From the NCBI GenBank assembly GCA_015487255.1, contig WFQA01000045.1:1-19340 (forward strand): a DNA stretch of 19,340 nt. Direction: 5' to 3'. Every line of letters starts with the position of its first letter. Position 1 is the stretch's first letter. Shown here piece after piece: positions 12,600 to 19,340 of the stretch. Position numbers and translations under genes: made by a program. A model generated the notes under the pieces. It ran no database searches. It was given only the letters and a program-made list of their open reading frames with translations, and was not told the DNA's origin. This stretch comes from Paracoccaceae bacterium (GTDB taxonomy: Bacteria > Pseudomonadota > Alphaproteobacteria > Rhodobacterales > Rhodobacteraceae).

Positions 12600-13853
12600 T
12601 TAGGGGCGGATGGTTCCATCACCTGTAACCAGATATTTGAAGCTGGTGAGCTGGGCCGCGCCGACCGGGCCACGGGCATGCATTTTGCCGGTGGCGATGC
12701 CGATTTCCGCCCCCATGCCAAATTCGCCGCCATCGGCAAATTGCGTGGAAGCGTTGCGCATGACAATGGCGCTATCAACCCGGGCAAAAAACCGCGCGGC
12801 GGCACTGTCATCCTCGGTCACGATCGCATCGGTATGGTTGGAGCCAAAAGTGCCGATATGCCTGATCGCCCCGTCCACCCCGTCCACCAGCTTGGCGGCG
12901 ATGATCATATCAAGGTATTCCACGCCAAAATCCTCGGCTTTGGCTTTGACCGTGCCTTGCTGCTCGGCCAAAACCCCTTCCGCGCGCACTTCGACCCCGG
13001 CCTTGAGCAGATCGTCAATAAAAGGCGCGGCGTGCTTCGCAAAAAAGGATTTGTCGATCAGCACGGTTTCAGCCGAGCCGCAAATACCGGTGCGCCGGGT
13101 TTTGGCATTCAGCACAATGGCGCGGGCCTTTTCAGGGTCGGCAGCGCCGTCGACATAAACATGGCAAATCCCTTCGAGATGGGAAAATACCGGCACCCTT
13201 GCCTCGCGCTGCACCAGCCCGACAAGCCCTTTGCCGCCGCGCGGCACGATCACGTCGATATGCTCGCTCATGGTCAGCATTTCGCTCACCGCCGCCCTGT
13301 CCCGCGTGGGCACAAGCTGGATCGCCGCCTCGGGGAGGCCGGCCATCTTCAGCCCGCGCACAAGGCAGGCATGAATGGCGCCCGAACTATGAAAGCTCTC
13401 GGACCCGCCGCGCAAAATCGCGGCATTGCCCGCCTTCAGGCACAGCCCGCCGGCATCCGCCGTCACATTAGGGCGGCTTTCATAGATCACCCCGATCACC
13501 CCGAGCGGCGTGGAGACCCGCCTGATATTGAGGCCCGAGGGCATATCCCACTCCGCCAGCACCTTGCCGACCGGATCATCCTGCACGGCCACCGCCCGCA
13601 AGCCCGCGGCAATGGCTTTGATACGGCTTTCGTCAAGCATAAGGCGGTCTAGCATGGCGCTGGACAGGCCTTTATCGCGGCCAAATTGCATATCCAGCTT
13701 GTTGGCTTCAATAATTTCCGCGATGCCGGCCTCGATGCACTCCGCCGCCGCTTCCAGAGCTTGCTGCCTGGCCCCGGCAGAGGCAAAAGCCAGCTCGGCG
13801 CTGGCGGATTTGGCCTTTTGGCCGATCTCTAGCATGGTGGCTTTGATATCCAT
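12600..13853 (-). CDS. proA: Glutamate-5-semialdehyde dehydrogenase (gamma-glutamyl phosphate reductase)
   Basis: ProA reduces gamma-glutamyl phosphate to glutamate-5-semialdehyde with NADPH, the second step of proline synthesis. The 417-residue product has the aldehyde-dehydrogenase superfamily fold. The PLGVIGVIYESRPNVTADA block and the KAGNAAILRGGSE cofactor-loop region are present, as is the catalytic Cys258 in RRTGICGSAET. The C-terminal GPVGAAQLTSFKYLVTGDGTIRP is canonical. The ATG has GGGAG upstream. It starts 11 bases after the proB stop and is the last gene of the rplU-to-proA strand run, ending before the shared terminator. Confidence 0.98.
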   Translation of the reverse strand: MDIKATMLEIGQKAKSASAELAFASAGARQQALEAAAECIEAGIAEIIEANKLDMQFGRDKGLSSAMLDRLMLDESRIKAIAAGLRAVAVQDDPVGKVLAEWDMPSGLNIRRVSTPLGVIGVIYESRPNVTADAGGLCLKAGNAAILRGGSESFHSSGAIHACLVRGLKMAGLPEAAIQLVPTRDRAAVSEMLTMSEHIDVIVPRGGKGLVGLVQREARVPVFSHLEGICHVYVDGAADPEKARAIVLNAKTRRTGICGSAETVLIDKSFFAKHAAPFIDDLLKAGVEVRAEGVLAEQQGTVKAKAEDFGVEYLDMIIAAKLVDGVDGAIRHIGTFGSNHTDAIVTEDDSAAARFFARVDSAIVMRNASTQFADGGEFGMGAEIGIATGKMHARGPVGAAQLTSFKYLVTGDGTIRP

Positions 13854-13864
13854 GTCAAACTCCC

Positions 13865-14977
13865 TTAAATCGCCATATCATCGCGGTGGATCAGGGCCGA
13901 GCGCCCCGCATAACCCAATCGGGCTTCGATTTCGGCACTTTTAACGCCAATGATTTCTCGGGCCTCATCCGCACTATAGCCAACCAGCCCCTTGGCGACC
14001 AGATCGCCAGCCTCATCCCTGATCTCCACCGGATCACCGCGCCCGAAATCCCCCGCGATGGCGCGCACGCCAGCCGGGAGCAGGCTGCTGCCCCCGCGCA
14101 GTGCGCGCGCCGCACCGGCATCGATTGTCACCATTCCGGCCATTTTCATTGCTGAGATCCAGCGCTTGCGGGCCGAGCCGGGGTCATCCGCCGCCTTGAA
14201 CCACGTGCAGGGCGCGCCATTTTGCAAGGCCTGCACCGGGCGCAGACCATCTCCTTTGGCAATCGCCATTGCGCAGCCCGCCTTCATGGCAATCTCGGCC
14301 GCCATCAGCTTGGTGCGCATGCCCCCCGAAGCCCCGGCCGAGCCGATATCCCCCGCCATATCCTCGATCTCGTGGGTAATCTGCTCGACCAGCCCAAAAT
14401 GCCTGGCATCGGGGTATTTGCGCGGATCGGCACTGTAAAGCCCGTCCACATCCGAAAGCAGCACCAGCACATCCGCCCCGATCAGCGAGGCCACCTGCGC
14501 CCCGAGCCGGTCATTATCCCCATAGCGAATTTCATCGGTGGCGACGGTGTCGTTCTCATTGACAATCGGCACCACCCCCAGCGCCAGCAGCGCATTGAGT
14601 GTGGCGCGGGTGTTGAGATAGCGCCGCCGGTTCTGGCTGTCTTCCAAGGTCAGCAGCACCTGCGCGGTTTCGATCCCGTGGGGTTGCAGCGCGCCCTGAT
14701 AGGCCCGCGCCAGCCTGATCTGCCCCACTGCCGCCGCGGCTTGTGATTGCTCCAGCGGCAGATCACCCTGCAGCCCCAGCACCCCGCGCCCCAGCGCGAT
14801 CGAGCCGGAGGAGACAATCAGCACCCCCTTGCCCTGCCCTTTCAGCGCCATCACATCTTTGGCGACCGATTGCAGCCAAGCCTCACGCAAGCTGCCATTT
14901 TTCACCAATAATGCCGAACCGATCTTCAACACCACCAGCTTGGCGGATTTGAAAATTTCCGCACTCAGGGTCGCCAT
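13865..14977 (-). CDS. proB: Glutamate 5-kinase
   Basis: ProB phosphorylates glutamate at the gamma carboxyl, the first and usually proline-inhibited step of proline synthesis. The 370-residue product has an amino-acid kinase domain (about 12-260; LVVLKIGSALL, IVSSGSIALGRGVL, VPIVNENDTVATDEIRYGDND, GGMRTKLMAAEIAMKAG) and a C-terminal PUA domain (about 285-360). The ATG at 14977 has GGAG upstream and lies inside the end of obgE, giving a 13-base overlap and probable translational coupling. proA follows 11 bases later, so the kinase and reductase are made together, as expected for enzymes that pass on a labile acyl phosphate. Confidence 0.98.
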   Translation of the reverse strand: MATLSAEIFKSAKLVVLKIGSALLVKNGSLREAWLQSVAKDVMALKGQGKGVLIVSSGSIALGRGVLGLQGDLPLEQSQAAAAVGQIRLARAYQGALQPHGIETAQVLLTLEDSQNRRRYLNTRATLNALLALGVVPIVNENDTVATDEIRYGDNDRLGAQVASLIGADVLVLLSDVDGLYSADPRKYPDARHFGLVEQITHEIEDMAGDIGSAGASGGMRTKLMAAEIAMKAGCAMAIAKGDGLRPVQALQNGAPCTWFKAADDPGSARKRWISAMKMAGMVTIDAGAARALRGGSSLLPAGVRAIAGDFGRGDPVEIRDEAGDLVAKGLVGYSADEAREIIGVKSAEIEARLGYAGRSALIHRDDMAI

Positions 14978-16002
14978 TGTTCCGGCTCCTCTTTCGCCTT
15001 GGTCTCGTTCACCCTGGCCCCGTCAATCACCCGTTTCAGGGCGCGCAGCACATCAACCACCCCCGCATGGCTGACCGCCGACATGGCATAAACCCTGCCC
15101 CCGACAGCCGCCTCAAGCGCCGCCAGCTTTTCAGCGCGCACATCCTCCTTGAGCGCATCCACCTTGTTGAGCGCCACCACCCGCGGGCGCGCGGCCAGAT
15201 CCCTGGCGTATTTCTCCAGCTCGGCGGAGATGATACGGTAATCCTCGCCCACATCCTCGCCGGTGCCATCCACCAGATGCAACAAGACCGAACAGCGCTC
15301 CACATGGCCCAAAAACCGGTGCCCAAGCCCGGTGCCTTCAGAGGCCCCCTCGATCAGCCCCGGAATATCGGCGATGACAATCTCGGTGTTATCAATCCCG
15401 ACAACCCCAAGATTGGGGTGCAGCGTGGTAAACGGATAATCGGCAATTTTGGGGCGGGCGTTGGATGTGGCCGCCAAAAACGTGCTTTTGCCGGCATTGG
15501 GCATGCCAAGCAGGCCAACATCGGCAATCAGCTTCAGGCGCAGCCAGATGGTGCGCTCCACGCCCTCTTGCCCGGGGTTGGAGCGGCGCGGGGCCTGATT
15601 GATGGAAGATTTGAAGCGCAGGTTCCCCCAGCCGCCATTTCCACCCTCGGCCAGCATCACCCGCTGGCCCAGCCTGGTGAGATCCGCCAGCACGGTTTCC
15701 TGATCCTCGTCGAGAATCTCGGTGCCCACCGGCACCTTGAGCACGATGTCCTCGCCGTTTTTGCCCGACATCTGCCGCCCCATGCCGGCTTGGCCATTCT
15801 GGGCAAAAAAGTGCTGCTGGTAGCGAAAATCGATCAACGTGTTCAGCCCGTCAACCGCCTCGACCCAGACCGAGCCACCGGCCCCGCCGTCACCGCCATC
15901 GGGGCCGCCAAACTCGACATAAGCCTCGCGGCGAAAGCTGGTGCAGCCCTTGCCGCCCTGCCCCGAGCGAATATAGACTTTGGTGAGGTCGAGGAATTTC
16001 AT
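14965..16002 (-). CDS. obgE: GTPase ObgE/CgtA, ribosome-assembly GTPase
   Basis: Obg binds the large ribosomal subunit during assembly and links it to the stringent response. The 345-residue product has the glycine-rich Obg fold (1-158; SGQGGKGCTSFRREAYVEFG, GGPDGGDGGAGG). The G domain follows, with G1 GMPNAGKS (166-173), switch region YPFTTLHPNLGVV, G3 DIPG (212-215) and G4 NKVD (279-282). There is no long C-terminal extension; the protein ends soon after the G domain in an acidic/basic tail (NETKAKEEPEQWRP). AGGA precedes the ATG. It follows the GNAT gene by 49 bases and overlaps proB. An rplU-rpmA-obg neighbourhood is widespread in bacteria. Confidence 0.98.
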   Translation of the reverse strand: MKFLDLTKVYIRSGQGGKGCTSFRREAYVEFGGPDGGDGGAGGSVWVEAVDGLNTLIDFRYQQHFFAQNGQAGMGRQMSGKNGEDIVLKVPVGTEILDEDQETVLADLTRLGQRVMLAEGGNGGWGNLRFKSSINQAPRRSNPGQEGVERTIWLRLKLIADVGLLGMPNAGKSTFLAATSNARPKIADYPFTTLHPNLGVVGIDNTEIVIADIPGLIEGASEGTGLGHRFLGHVERCSVLLHLVDGTGEDVGEDYRIISAELEKYARDLAARPRVVALNKVDALKEDVRAEKLAALEAAVGGRVYAMSAVSHAGVVDVLRALKRVIDGARVNETKAKEEPEQWRP

Positions 16003-16051
16003 AATGCAATCCTAATGGTTTATCCTGCGATACAGCAAGCCAGGCAAAGGC

Positions 16052-16546
16052 TCAAGCCCGCCGCGCCTGCCAATCGGCGCGCGTCAGGTGAAAGCTGTTG
16101 TTTTTCAGGGTCTCACCCCGGGCCTTGCAATAATCCTCACAAACTCCGGCCAGCCGAAACCCGTTCTTCAGCAGCACCTTTTCCGAGGCCGGATTGCCAT
16201 GCCAGACACAGGCGGTGATCGCCATGCGCGCGGGGTTTTCGAACATCCGCGCGGCCATCTCCCCCACGGCCCAGGAGGCAATGCCGCGGCCCCAATACGC
16301 CCGCCCCAACATATAACCAAGCCCGCCGGCCATCTCGCCAATACTGCCCGCCAACTGGCCACCCACCTCGATCACCAGCACCTGCCCGGCCCTGGCCTCG
16401 GCCGAATTCATCCGCATCCGGGTGAACGCCGGTTCCGCCGGATAAGGCCAGATCACCAGCATTTTAACGATCTCGTAATCCGAGACCAGCGCATGAAAGG
16501 CCGTAAAATCATCCGCCCGGAAAGGGCGCAGTCTGCAATCATCCAT
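16052..16546 (-). CDS. GNAT family N-acetyltransferase
   Basis: The 164-residue product has the GNAT fold of the RimJ/RimL type: an N-terminal RLRPFRADDFTAFHALVSDYEIV, a central strand VLVIEVGGQLAGSIGEM, and an acetyl-CoA loop GRAYWGRGIA (81-90). Then come NPASEKVLLKNGFRLAGVCEDYCKARGE and a C-terminal strand NNSFHLTRADW. The substrate cannot be predicted from sequence; members of this subgroup acetylate ribosomal proteins, amino acids or small amines. It lies 21 bases after the LysE-type gene and 49 before obgE. Similar acetyltransferases are often found between rpmA and obg in this group of bacteria. Confidence 0.88.
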   Translation of the reverse strand: MDDCRLRPFRADDFTAFHALVSDYEIVKMLVIWPYPAEPAFTRMRMNSAEARAGQVLVIEVGGQLAGSIGEMAGGLGYMLGRAYWGRGIASWAVGEMAARMFENPARMAITACVWHGNPASEKVLLKNGFRLAGVCEDYCKARGETLKNNSFHLTRADWQARRA

Positions 16547-16567
16547 TTTTCCGACTCCAACTCATGG

Positions 16568-17164
16568 TTATCCCCCCTTGGCCAGCACAAACAGCACGGA
16601 TGCAACAGTCAGCCCCGCCAGCACCCACATCAGATATTTTTCGCCCGGCCTGCCGCTCAGCCGCGCCGCGATCATTTGCCCGCCGTAACCCCAAAGCGGC
16701 TGCAGCACCGATTGCACCATCATGAAACCCAGCCCGATCCCAAAAGTCGCCAGCAGCGGCGCGGTGCCGGGGCTGACAAAATTGGTGAAACTGGCAATCG
16801 CCATCGCCCAGGCTTTCGGGTTGAGCGGGTGCACGACAAGCCCCGATATAAAACTTGGCGGCGAAGCCACCTCGCTGGGCTGCAGCTTTGCCCCCAATAT
16901 CTTGTAAGCCAGCCAGAAAATATAGCCCACCGAGGCCCATTTCAACACCTCAAACAACAGTGGCAGGCGGATATAAAGCTCCATCAGGCCCAGCCCCATC
17001 GGCCAGATCACAAATTGCATGCCCAGCACCACCCCGGCGATAAACGGCAAGGCACGCCAAAAGCCAAAACCGGCCGAGGCGGCAAGGATCACCATATTGG
17101 CCGGCCCCGGCGTGCCAACCATGGCGCCGGCAAACAGGATAAAGCTGAAAAATTCGATCCCCAT
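16568..17164 (-). CDS. LysE family translocator (amino-acid exporter-like)
   Basis: The 198-residue product is hydrophobic, with about six membrane segments, and carries the LysE/RhtB signature near the N-terminus (GTPGPANMVILAASAGFGFWRALPFIAGVVLG). It also has the conserved central HPLNPKAWAMAIASFTNFV. Family members export amino acids or related compounds through the inner membrane by proton exchange; the substrate here is unknown. I chose the ATG at 17164 because GGAG lies six bases upstream; an in-frame TTG four codons earlier would overlap that site. The rpmA terminator's T-run ends only 17 bases before the start, which leaves almost no room for a separate promoter. Confidence 0.88.
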   Translation of the reverse strand: MGIEFFSFILFAGAMVGTPGPANMVILAASAGFGFWRALPFIAGVVLGMQFVIWPMGLGLMELYIRLPLLFEVLKWASVGYIFWLAYKILGAKLQPSEVASPPSFISGLVVHPLNPKAWAMAIASFTNFVSPGTAPLLATFGIGLGFMMVQSVLQPLWGYGGQMIAARLSGRPGEKYLMWVLAGLTVASVLFVLAKGG

Positions 17165-17180
17165 GGGGTTCTCCAAATAT

Positions 17181-17209
17181 AAAAAGGGCCCGGTGTTGCC
17201 ACCGAGCCC
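17181..17209 (-). terminator. Rho-independent terminator after rpmA
   Basis: On the minus strand a 10-bp stem with one T-G pair (GGGCTCGGTG and CACCGGGCCC, loop GCAA) is followed by TTTTTATATTT. It starts about 26 bases after the rpmA stop and should end most rplU-rpmA transcripts. Its tail runs directly into the Shine-Dalgarno of the LysE-type gene. Confidence 0.88.
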
Positions 17210-17235
17210 TCACAAAACTGTGCCAGAGGTTCCGG

Positions 17236-17505
17236 TTATTCAGCGGCCTCCGCCAGTGGGAGAACCGAAATAAATGTGCGCCCTTTCAGGCCTTTGTGAA
17301 ACTTCACATTGCCTTCAGCGGTTGCAAAAATCGTGTGGTCTTTACCCATGCCCACATTGTCACCCGGCCAAAACTTGGTGCCGCGCTGGCGCACGATGAT
17401 ATTGCCACCGATGACCAGCTCGCCACCGTATTTCTTTACACCAAGGCGGCGGCCGGCTGAGTCGCGGCCGTTGCGGGATGAACCACCTGCTTTTTTATGT
17501 GCCAT
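17236..17505 (-). CDS. rpmA: 50S ribosomal protein bL27
   Basis: bL27 sits close to the peptidyl-transferase centre, with its N-terminal tail reaching the tRNA. The 89-residue product starts MAHKKAGGSSRNGRDSAGRRLGVKKYGG, the canonical N-terminus without the cleavable extension seen in Firmicutes. It continues with IRQRGTKFWPG-type core sequence (here IVRQRGTKFWPGDNVGMGKDHTIFA). AGGAGA precedes the ATG. It is 12 bases downstream of rplU and is followed by a strong terminator, so rplU-rpmA is mainly a two-gene unit. Confidence 0.98.
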   Translation of the reverse strand: MAHKKAGGSSRNGRDSAGRRLGVKKYGGELVIGGNIIVRQRGTKFWPGDNVGMGKDHTIFATAEGNVKFHKGLKGRTFISVLPLAEAAE

Positions 17506-17517
17506 TGATCGCTCTCC

Positions 17518-18261
17518 TTATTTCGCAGCTTTGGCGAATTCGCCGGCTTGCTTGATCCAATCGTCGCGCTCGATGCGGCCCTTGAAGGACAGACGATCAT
17601 CCATATACTCAATTTCAGCAGGGCCCCATTCGGCGATCTGCCAGAAGTGGAAAACCCCGATCCCGTTCAGCACGCCTTCAAGCTTGGGGCCAACACCTGA
17701 AATCTTTTTCAGATCATCCGCCTCACCCTTGGCCGCCTTGAGCAGATTGCCCGGCGCGTTGCCGACTTTTTCTTCCGCGCCCTTGGCCGCAGCTTTTGGC
17801 GCCGCTTTTTTCGGGGTCTCTTTTTTCGGGGCCGCTTTCTTTGGCGCGTCCTTTTTGGCTGCCGCTTTTTTCGGGGCTGCCGCTGCCGCAGCAACCGCCG
17901 CGCCGGAAACCGTGCCCAAAGCGGCCTTTACGCCGGATTTACCCGCGCCTTTTTCAAGGATGCCGGTAATTTTAACCAGAGTCAGCGGCTGGCGATGGCC
18001 ACGCTTGCGCTGGCTCGAGTGCTTGCGGCGACGTTTCACAAAGGAAATCGTCTTGGCCGAGCGGGTTTGCTCCAGCACTTCGGCCTGCACGGCGGCATCA
18101 TCCACCAGCGGCGCGCCAACGGTGATTTTATCACCACCCAGCATCAAAACTTCGTTGAACTGCACGGTCTCACCTGCTTCGGCGACCAGCTTTTCAATGG
18201 TGAAAACATCACCCTCGGCAACTTTATACTGTTTGCCCCCAGTTTTCATCACGGCGAACAT
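17518..18261 (-). CDS. rplU: 50S ribosomal protein bL21 with long C-terminal extension
   Basis: bL21 binds 23S rRNA in the large subunit. Residues 1-103 are an ordinary bL21 (MFAVMKTGGKQYKVAEGD, VKRRRKHSSQRKRGHRQPLTLVKITGI). The protein is 247 residues, more than twice the usual length. Residues 105-165 are an Ala/Lys/Pro-rich linker with repeated PKKAA units, and 181-247 form a compact domain starting DDLKKISGVGPKLEGVLNGIGV, a helix-hairpin-helix type motif, and ending in a region rich in acidic and aromatic residues. Similar extensions are known on alphaproteobacterial bL21, but their job is unclear. I chose the ATG at 18261, eight bases after AAGGA; a GTG two codons earlier is too close to that site. 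The unit is probably driven by the promoter at 18401-18429. Confidence 0.97.
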   Translation of the reverse strand: MFAVMKTGGKQYKVAEGDVFTIEKLVAEAGETVQFNEVLMLGGDKITVGAPLVDDAAVQAEVLEQTRSAKTISFVKRRRKHSSQRKRGHRQPLTLVKITGILEKGAGKSGVKAALGTVSGAAVAAAAAAPKKAAAKKDAPKKAAPKKETPKKAAPKAAAKGAEEKVGNAPGNLLKAAKGEADDLKKISGVGPKLEGVLNGIGVFHFWQIAEWGPAEIEYMDDRLSFKGRIERDDWIKQAGEFAKAAK

Positions 18262-18837
18262 GCGCACGTTCCTTTTTAATTCCCGCGTCCTGTGGCCCCG
18301 TTTTACCGGTGTTGTGCGAAAACCGCGCCTTCAAACAGCGTGCCCCATTGGGCAAAATAACAACACGCCACACAGAATCCCTTCCGCATGACAAGTGCGC
18401 GTTATCGGTGATGTGGCGCTATATGTCAAACCCTTTATAACAAGTGCTTGCGGTGGCGTTTTTTCTGTATCCATCCTGCGGTAAGTGCCGATATAACGGT
18501 TGATAATTCATCAAGCCTCAAAGCGGCATATCGAAAGATGCGCCGGATATTGCCCGGGCCACAAGCCGGATCGCAAAGAATGGCAATGGCGGTGTGGGGG
18601 AGCCAGACCAAAGTTGCGGCCTCCCGCGCCCGGCCCCGGCGGCTCAAAACATATCGGATTTTGCCCATCACAAGCGCCTTTGCCAGGCCTGAATCAAAAC
18701 CCGGTGCAAAAGGAAAACCCGGATATCCACAGGCCAAAAAAACTACTAACGGTGAAATGAAAAATCGGTTATGCCTATGGCAGGGGAGTAATGCATATCA
18801 CACCCCGAGTATAACACAAAGTAATCAGGAGGTTCCA
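18262..18837. other. Intergenic region between rplU and the outer-membrane-type gene
   Basis: These 576 bases between two divergently transcribed genes hold the rplU promoter and a roughly 130-base rplU leader with a small TGCCC/GGGCA hairpin (18341-18354). About 400 further bases contain no gene I can support. Open frames of about 86 and 100 codons on the two strands (18500-18760, 18435-18737) overlap each other and show no recognisable domain. The minus-strand one ends right beside the rplU promoter. Confidence 0.6.
18401..18429 (-). promoter_or_regulatory. Sigma-70-type promoter of rplU-rpmA
   Basis: On the minus strand a perfect -35 TTGACA (18424-18429) is followed after 17 bases by GATAAC (18401-18406), which matches TATAAT at four positions. 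Transcription would start near 18394, giving a leader of about 130 bases before rplU. Confidence 0.65.
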
Positions 18838-19340
18838 ATGACAATATACCAAAGAATGAGAATTGGCAGTACCGCTATCGCGCTCTTGCTGGCAACGGGC
18901 GCCACGGCTCAGGCGCAAAATTTCGAGGTTGGGGCTGATCTCAACTTTCTGACCCTGGCCCAGTCCGAGGGGCAGGCAACGGGTTATGGCTTCAACCTTG
19001 CCCCCGAAATCTGGGCAAATTACCAAACCGCCGGCGGTCTGGATATCGGCATGCGCTGGTTCTGGCTTGATGCCACCACACCGGATGCAGGCTCGGTTTA
19101 CGAACGGGTGGCAATGCAAACCATTGACCTGACGGTGGGCAAACCCTTTGAAATAGGCAGCGGGATCAGCGCCAGTCTGATGGGCGGGCTACGCTATGCA
19201 ACCTATGCCGAATATCGCTCCCCGGCCAACGTTCTTGACGTGCCGCAAGCCTATGGCTTTATGGCCGGGGTTGAGGTCAATGCCAGCCTTTCCGAGGCGT
19301 TCAGCATATATGGCAAGGGAAGCAACGCCATCATGTATGC
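18838..19340 (+). CDS. Secreted, probably outer-membrane beta-barrel protein (5' part only)
   Basis: The frame opens at an ATG preceded by a strong GGAGG (18828-18832) and stays open for 167 codons to the window edge. The first 25 or so residues form a signal peptide (basic start MTIYQRMRIG, hydrophobic STAIALLLATGA, then TAQAQ with cleavage after AQA). The mature part alternates polar and hydrophobic residues with many aromatic and Gly positions (for example GLDIGMRWFWLDA, ISASLMGGLRYATYAEYR, YGFMAGVEVNASL), as expected of transmembrane beta-strands. It somewhat resembles the Lpg1974-like outer-membrane family, but I cannot assign the family with certainty. The 3' end is outside the window. 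Confidence 0.7.
   Translation, partial: MTIYQRMRIGSTAIALLLATGATAQAQNFEVGADLNFLTLAQSEGQATGYGFNLAPEIWANYQTAGGLDIGMRWFWLDATTPDAGSVYERVAMQTIDLTVGKPFEIGSGISASLMGGLRYATYAEYRSPANVLDVPQAYGFMAGVEVNASLSEAFSIYGKGSNAIMY

Noticed and set aside
12579..13652. A 357-codon open frame on the plus strand opposite proA
   Set aside because: proA is clearly the real gene, with its catalytic cysteine and full length; the plus-strand frame is a shadow that starts inside the terminator region.
14977..16218. A 413-codon open frame on the plus strand opposite obgE
   Set aside because: obgE has all GTPase motifs on the other strand; this frame has none.
16088..17182. A 364-codon open frame on the plus strand opposite the GNAT and LysE-type genes
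   Set aside because: It spans two recognised minus-strand genes and has a His/Pro/Gln-rich shadow composition.
18723..18731. ATATCCACA, one base from the DnaA-box consensus
   Set aside because: A single imperfect box with no cluster, no AT-rich unwinding region and no origin-associated genes nearby.
18435..18737. A 100-codon minus-strand frame upstream of rplU
   Set aside because: Arg-rich with no domain, overlaps another spurious frame, and ends beside the rplU promoter.

Overview
This window looks like a core-genome stretch of an alphaproteobacterium, most likely of the Rhodobacterales or a close neighbour. I infer this from the DUF2155 / MlaD-like / NDUFA12 cluster, bL21 with a long Ala/Lys-rich C-terminal extension next to bL27 and an obgE-proB-proA block, the glnB-glnA pair, the accB-accC-aat run, and a base composition mostly around 58-65% G+C. 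I found no phage, transposase, CRISPR, defence or secretion system. The accessory interest lies in small repeats and in one compositionally odd gene segment.

Layout. 1-261: 3' end of a DsbA-like thiol oxidoreductase (plus strand). 383-415: a terminator. 486-2920: accB, accC and aat (plus), which supply the biotin carrier and biotin carboxylase for fatty-acid synthesis and an N-end-rule transferase. 2875-6146 (minus): clpP, clpX, an NDUFA12-like complex I assembly/accessory protein, an MlaD-like protein and a DUF2155 protein, running head-to-tail towards aat and overlapping its 3' end. 6147-6589: a gene-free spacer packed with inverted repeats. 6590-8045 (minus): trigger factor preceded by tRNA-Leu(UAG). 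8226-10380 (minus): a Roadblock/LC7-like small protein and the bifunctional NAD(P)HX repair enzyme nnr. 10638-12401 (plus): glnB and glnA. 12600-18261 (minus): rplU, rpmA, a LysE-type exporter, a GNAT acetyltransferase, obgE, proB and proA. 18838-end (plus): the 5' part of a secreted beta-barrel-like protein.

Functional themes. Trigger factor, ClpP and ClpX form a nascent-chain folding and proteolysis block. Aat adds the N-terminal residues that feed N-end-rule substrates to Clp proteases. PII and glutamine synthetase form the nitrogen-assimilation module and keep both covalent-modification tyrosines. ProB and ProA carry out the first two steps of proline synthesis and share a unit with the ribosome-assembly GTPase Obg.

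Structure not explained by genes. (1) Two inverted, nearly identical palindromic repeats flank glnBA. (2) A related palindrome lies inside the nnr reading frame. (3) A 115-bp imperfect inverted-repeat element begins on the glnA stop codon. (4) A roughly 420-bp low-G+C segment sits inside nnr and carries an altered DIPSG motif. (5) The Roadblock gene contains an in-frame run of nine G. (6) The tig-clpP spacer holds a cluster of strong hairpins that looks like a composite dispersed repeat. None amounts to a clearly new biological system. The repeat family and the nnr mosaic are the most worthwhile leads.
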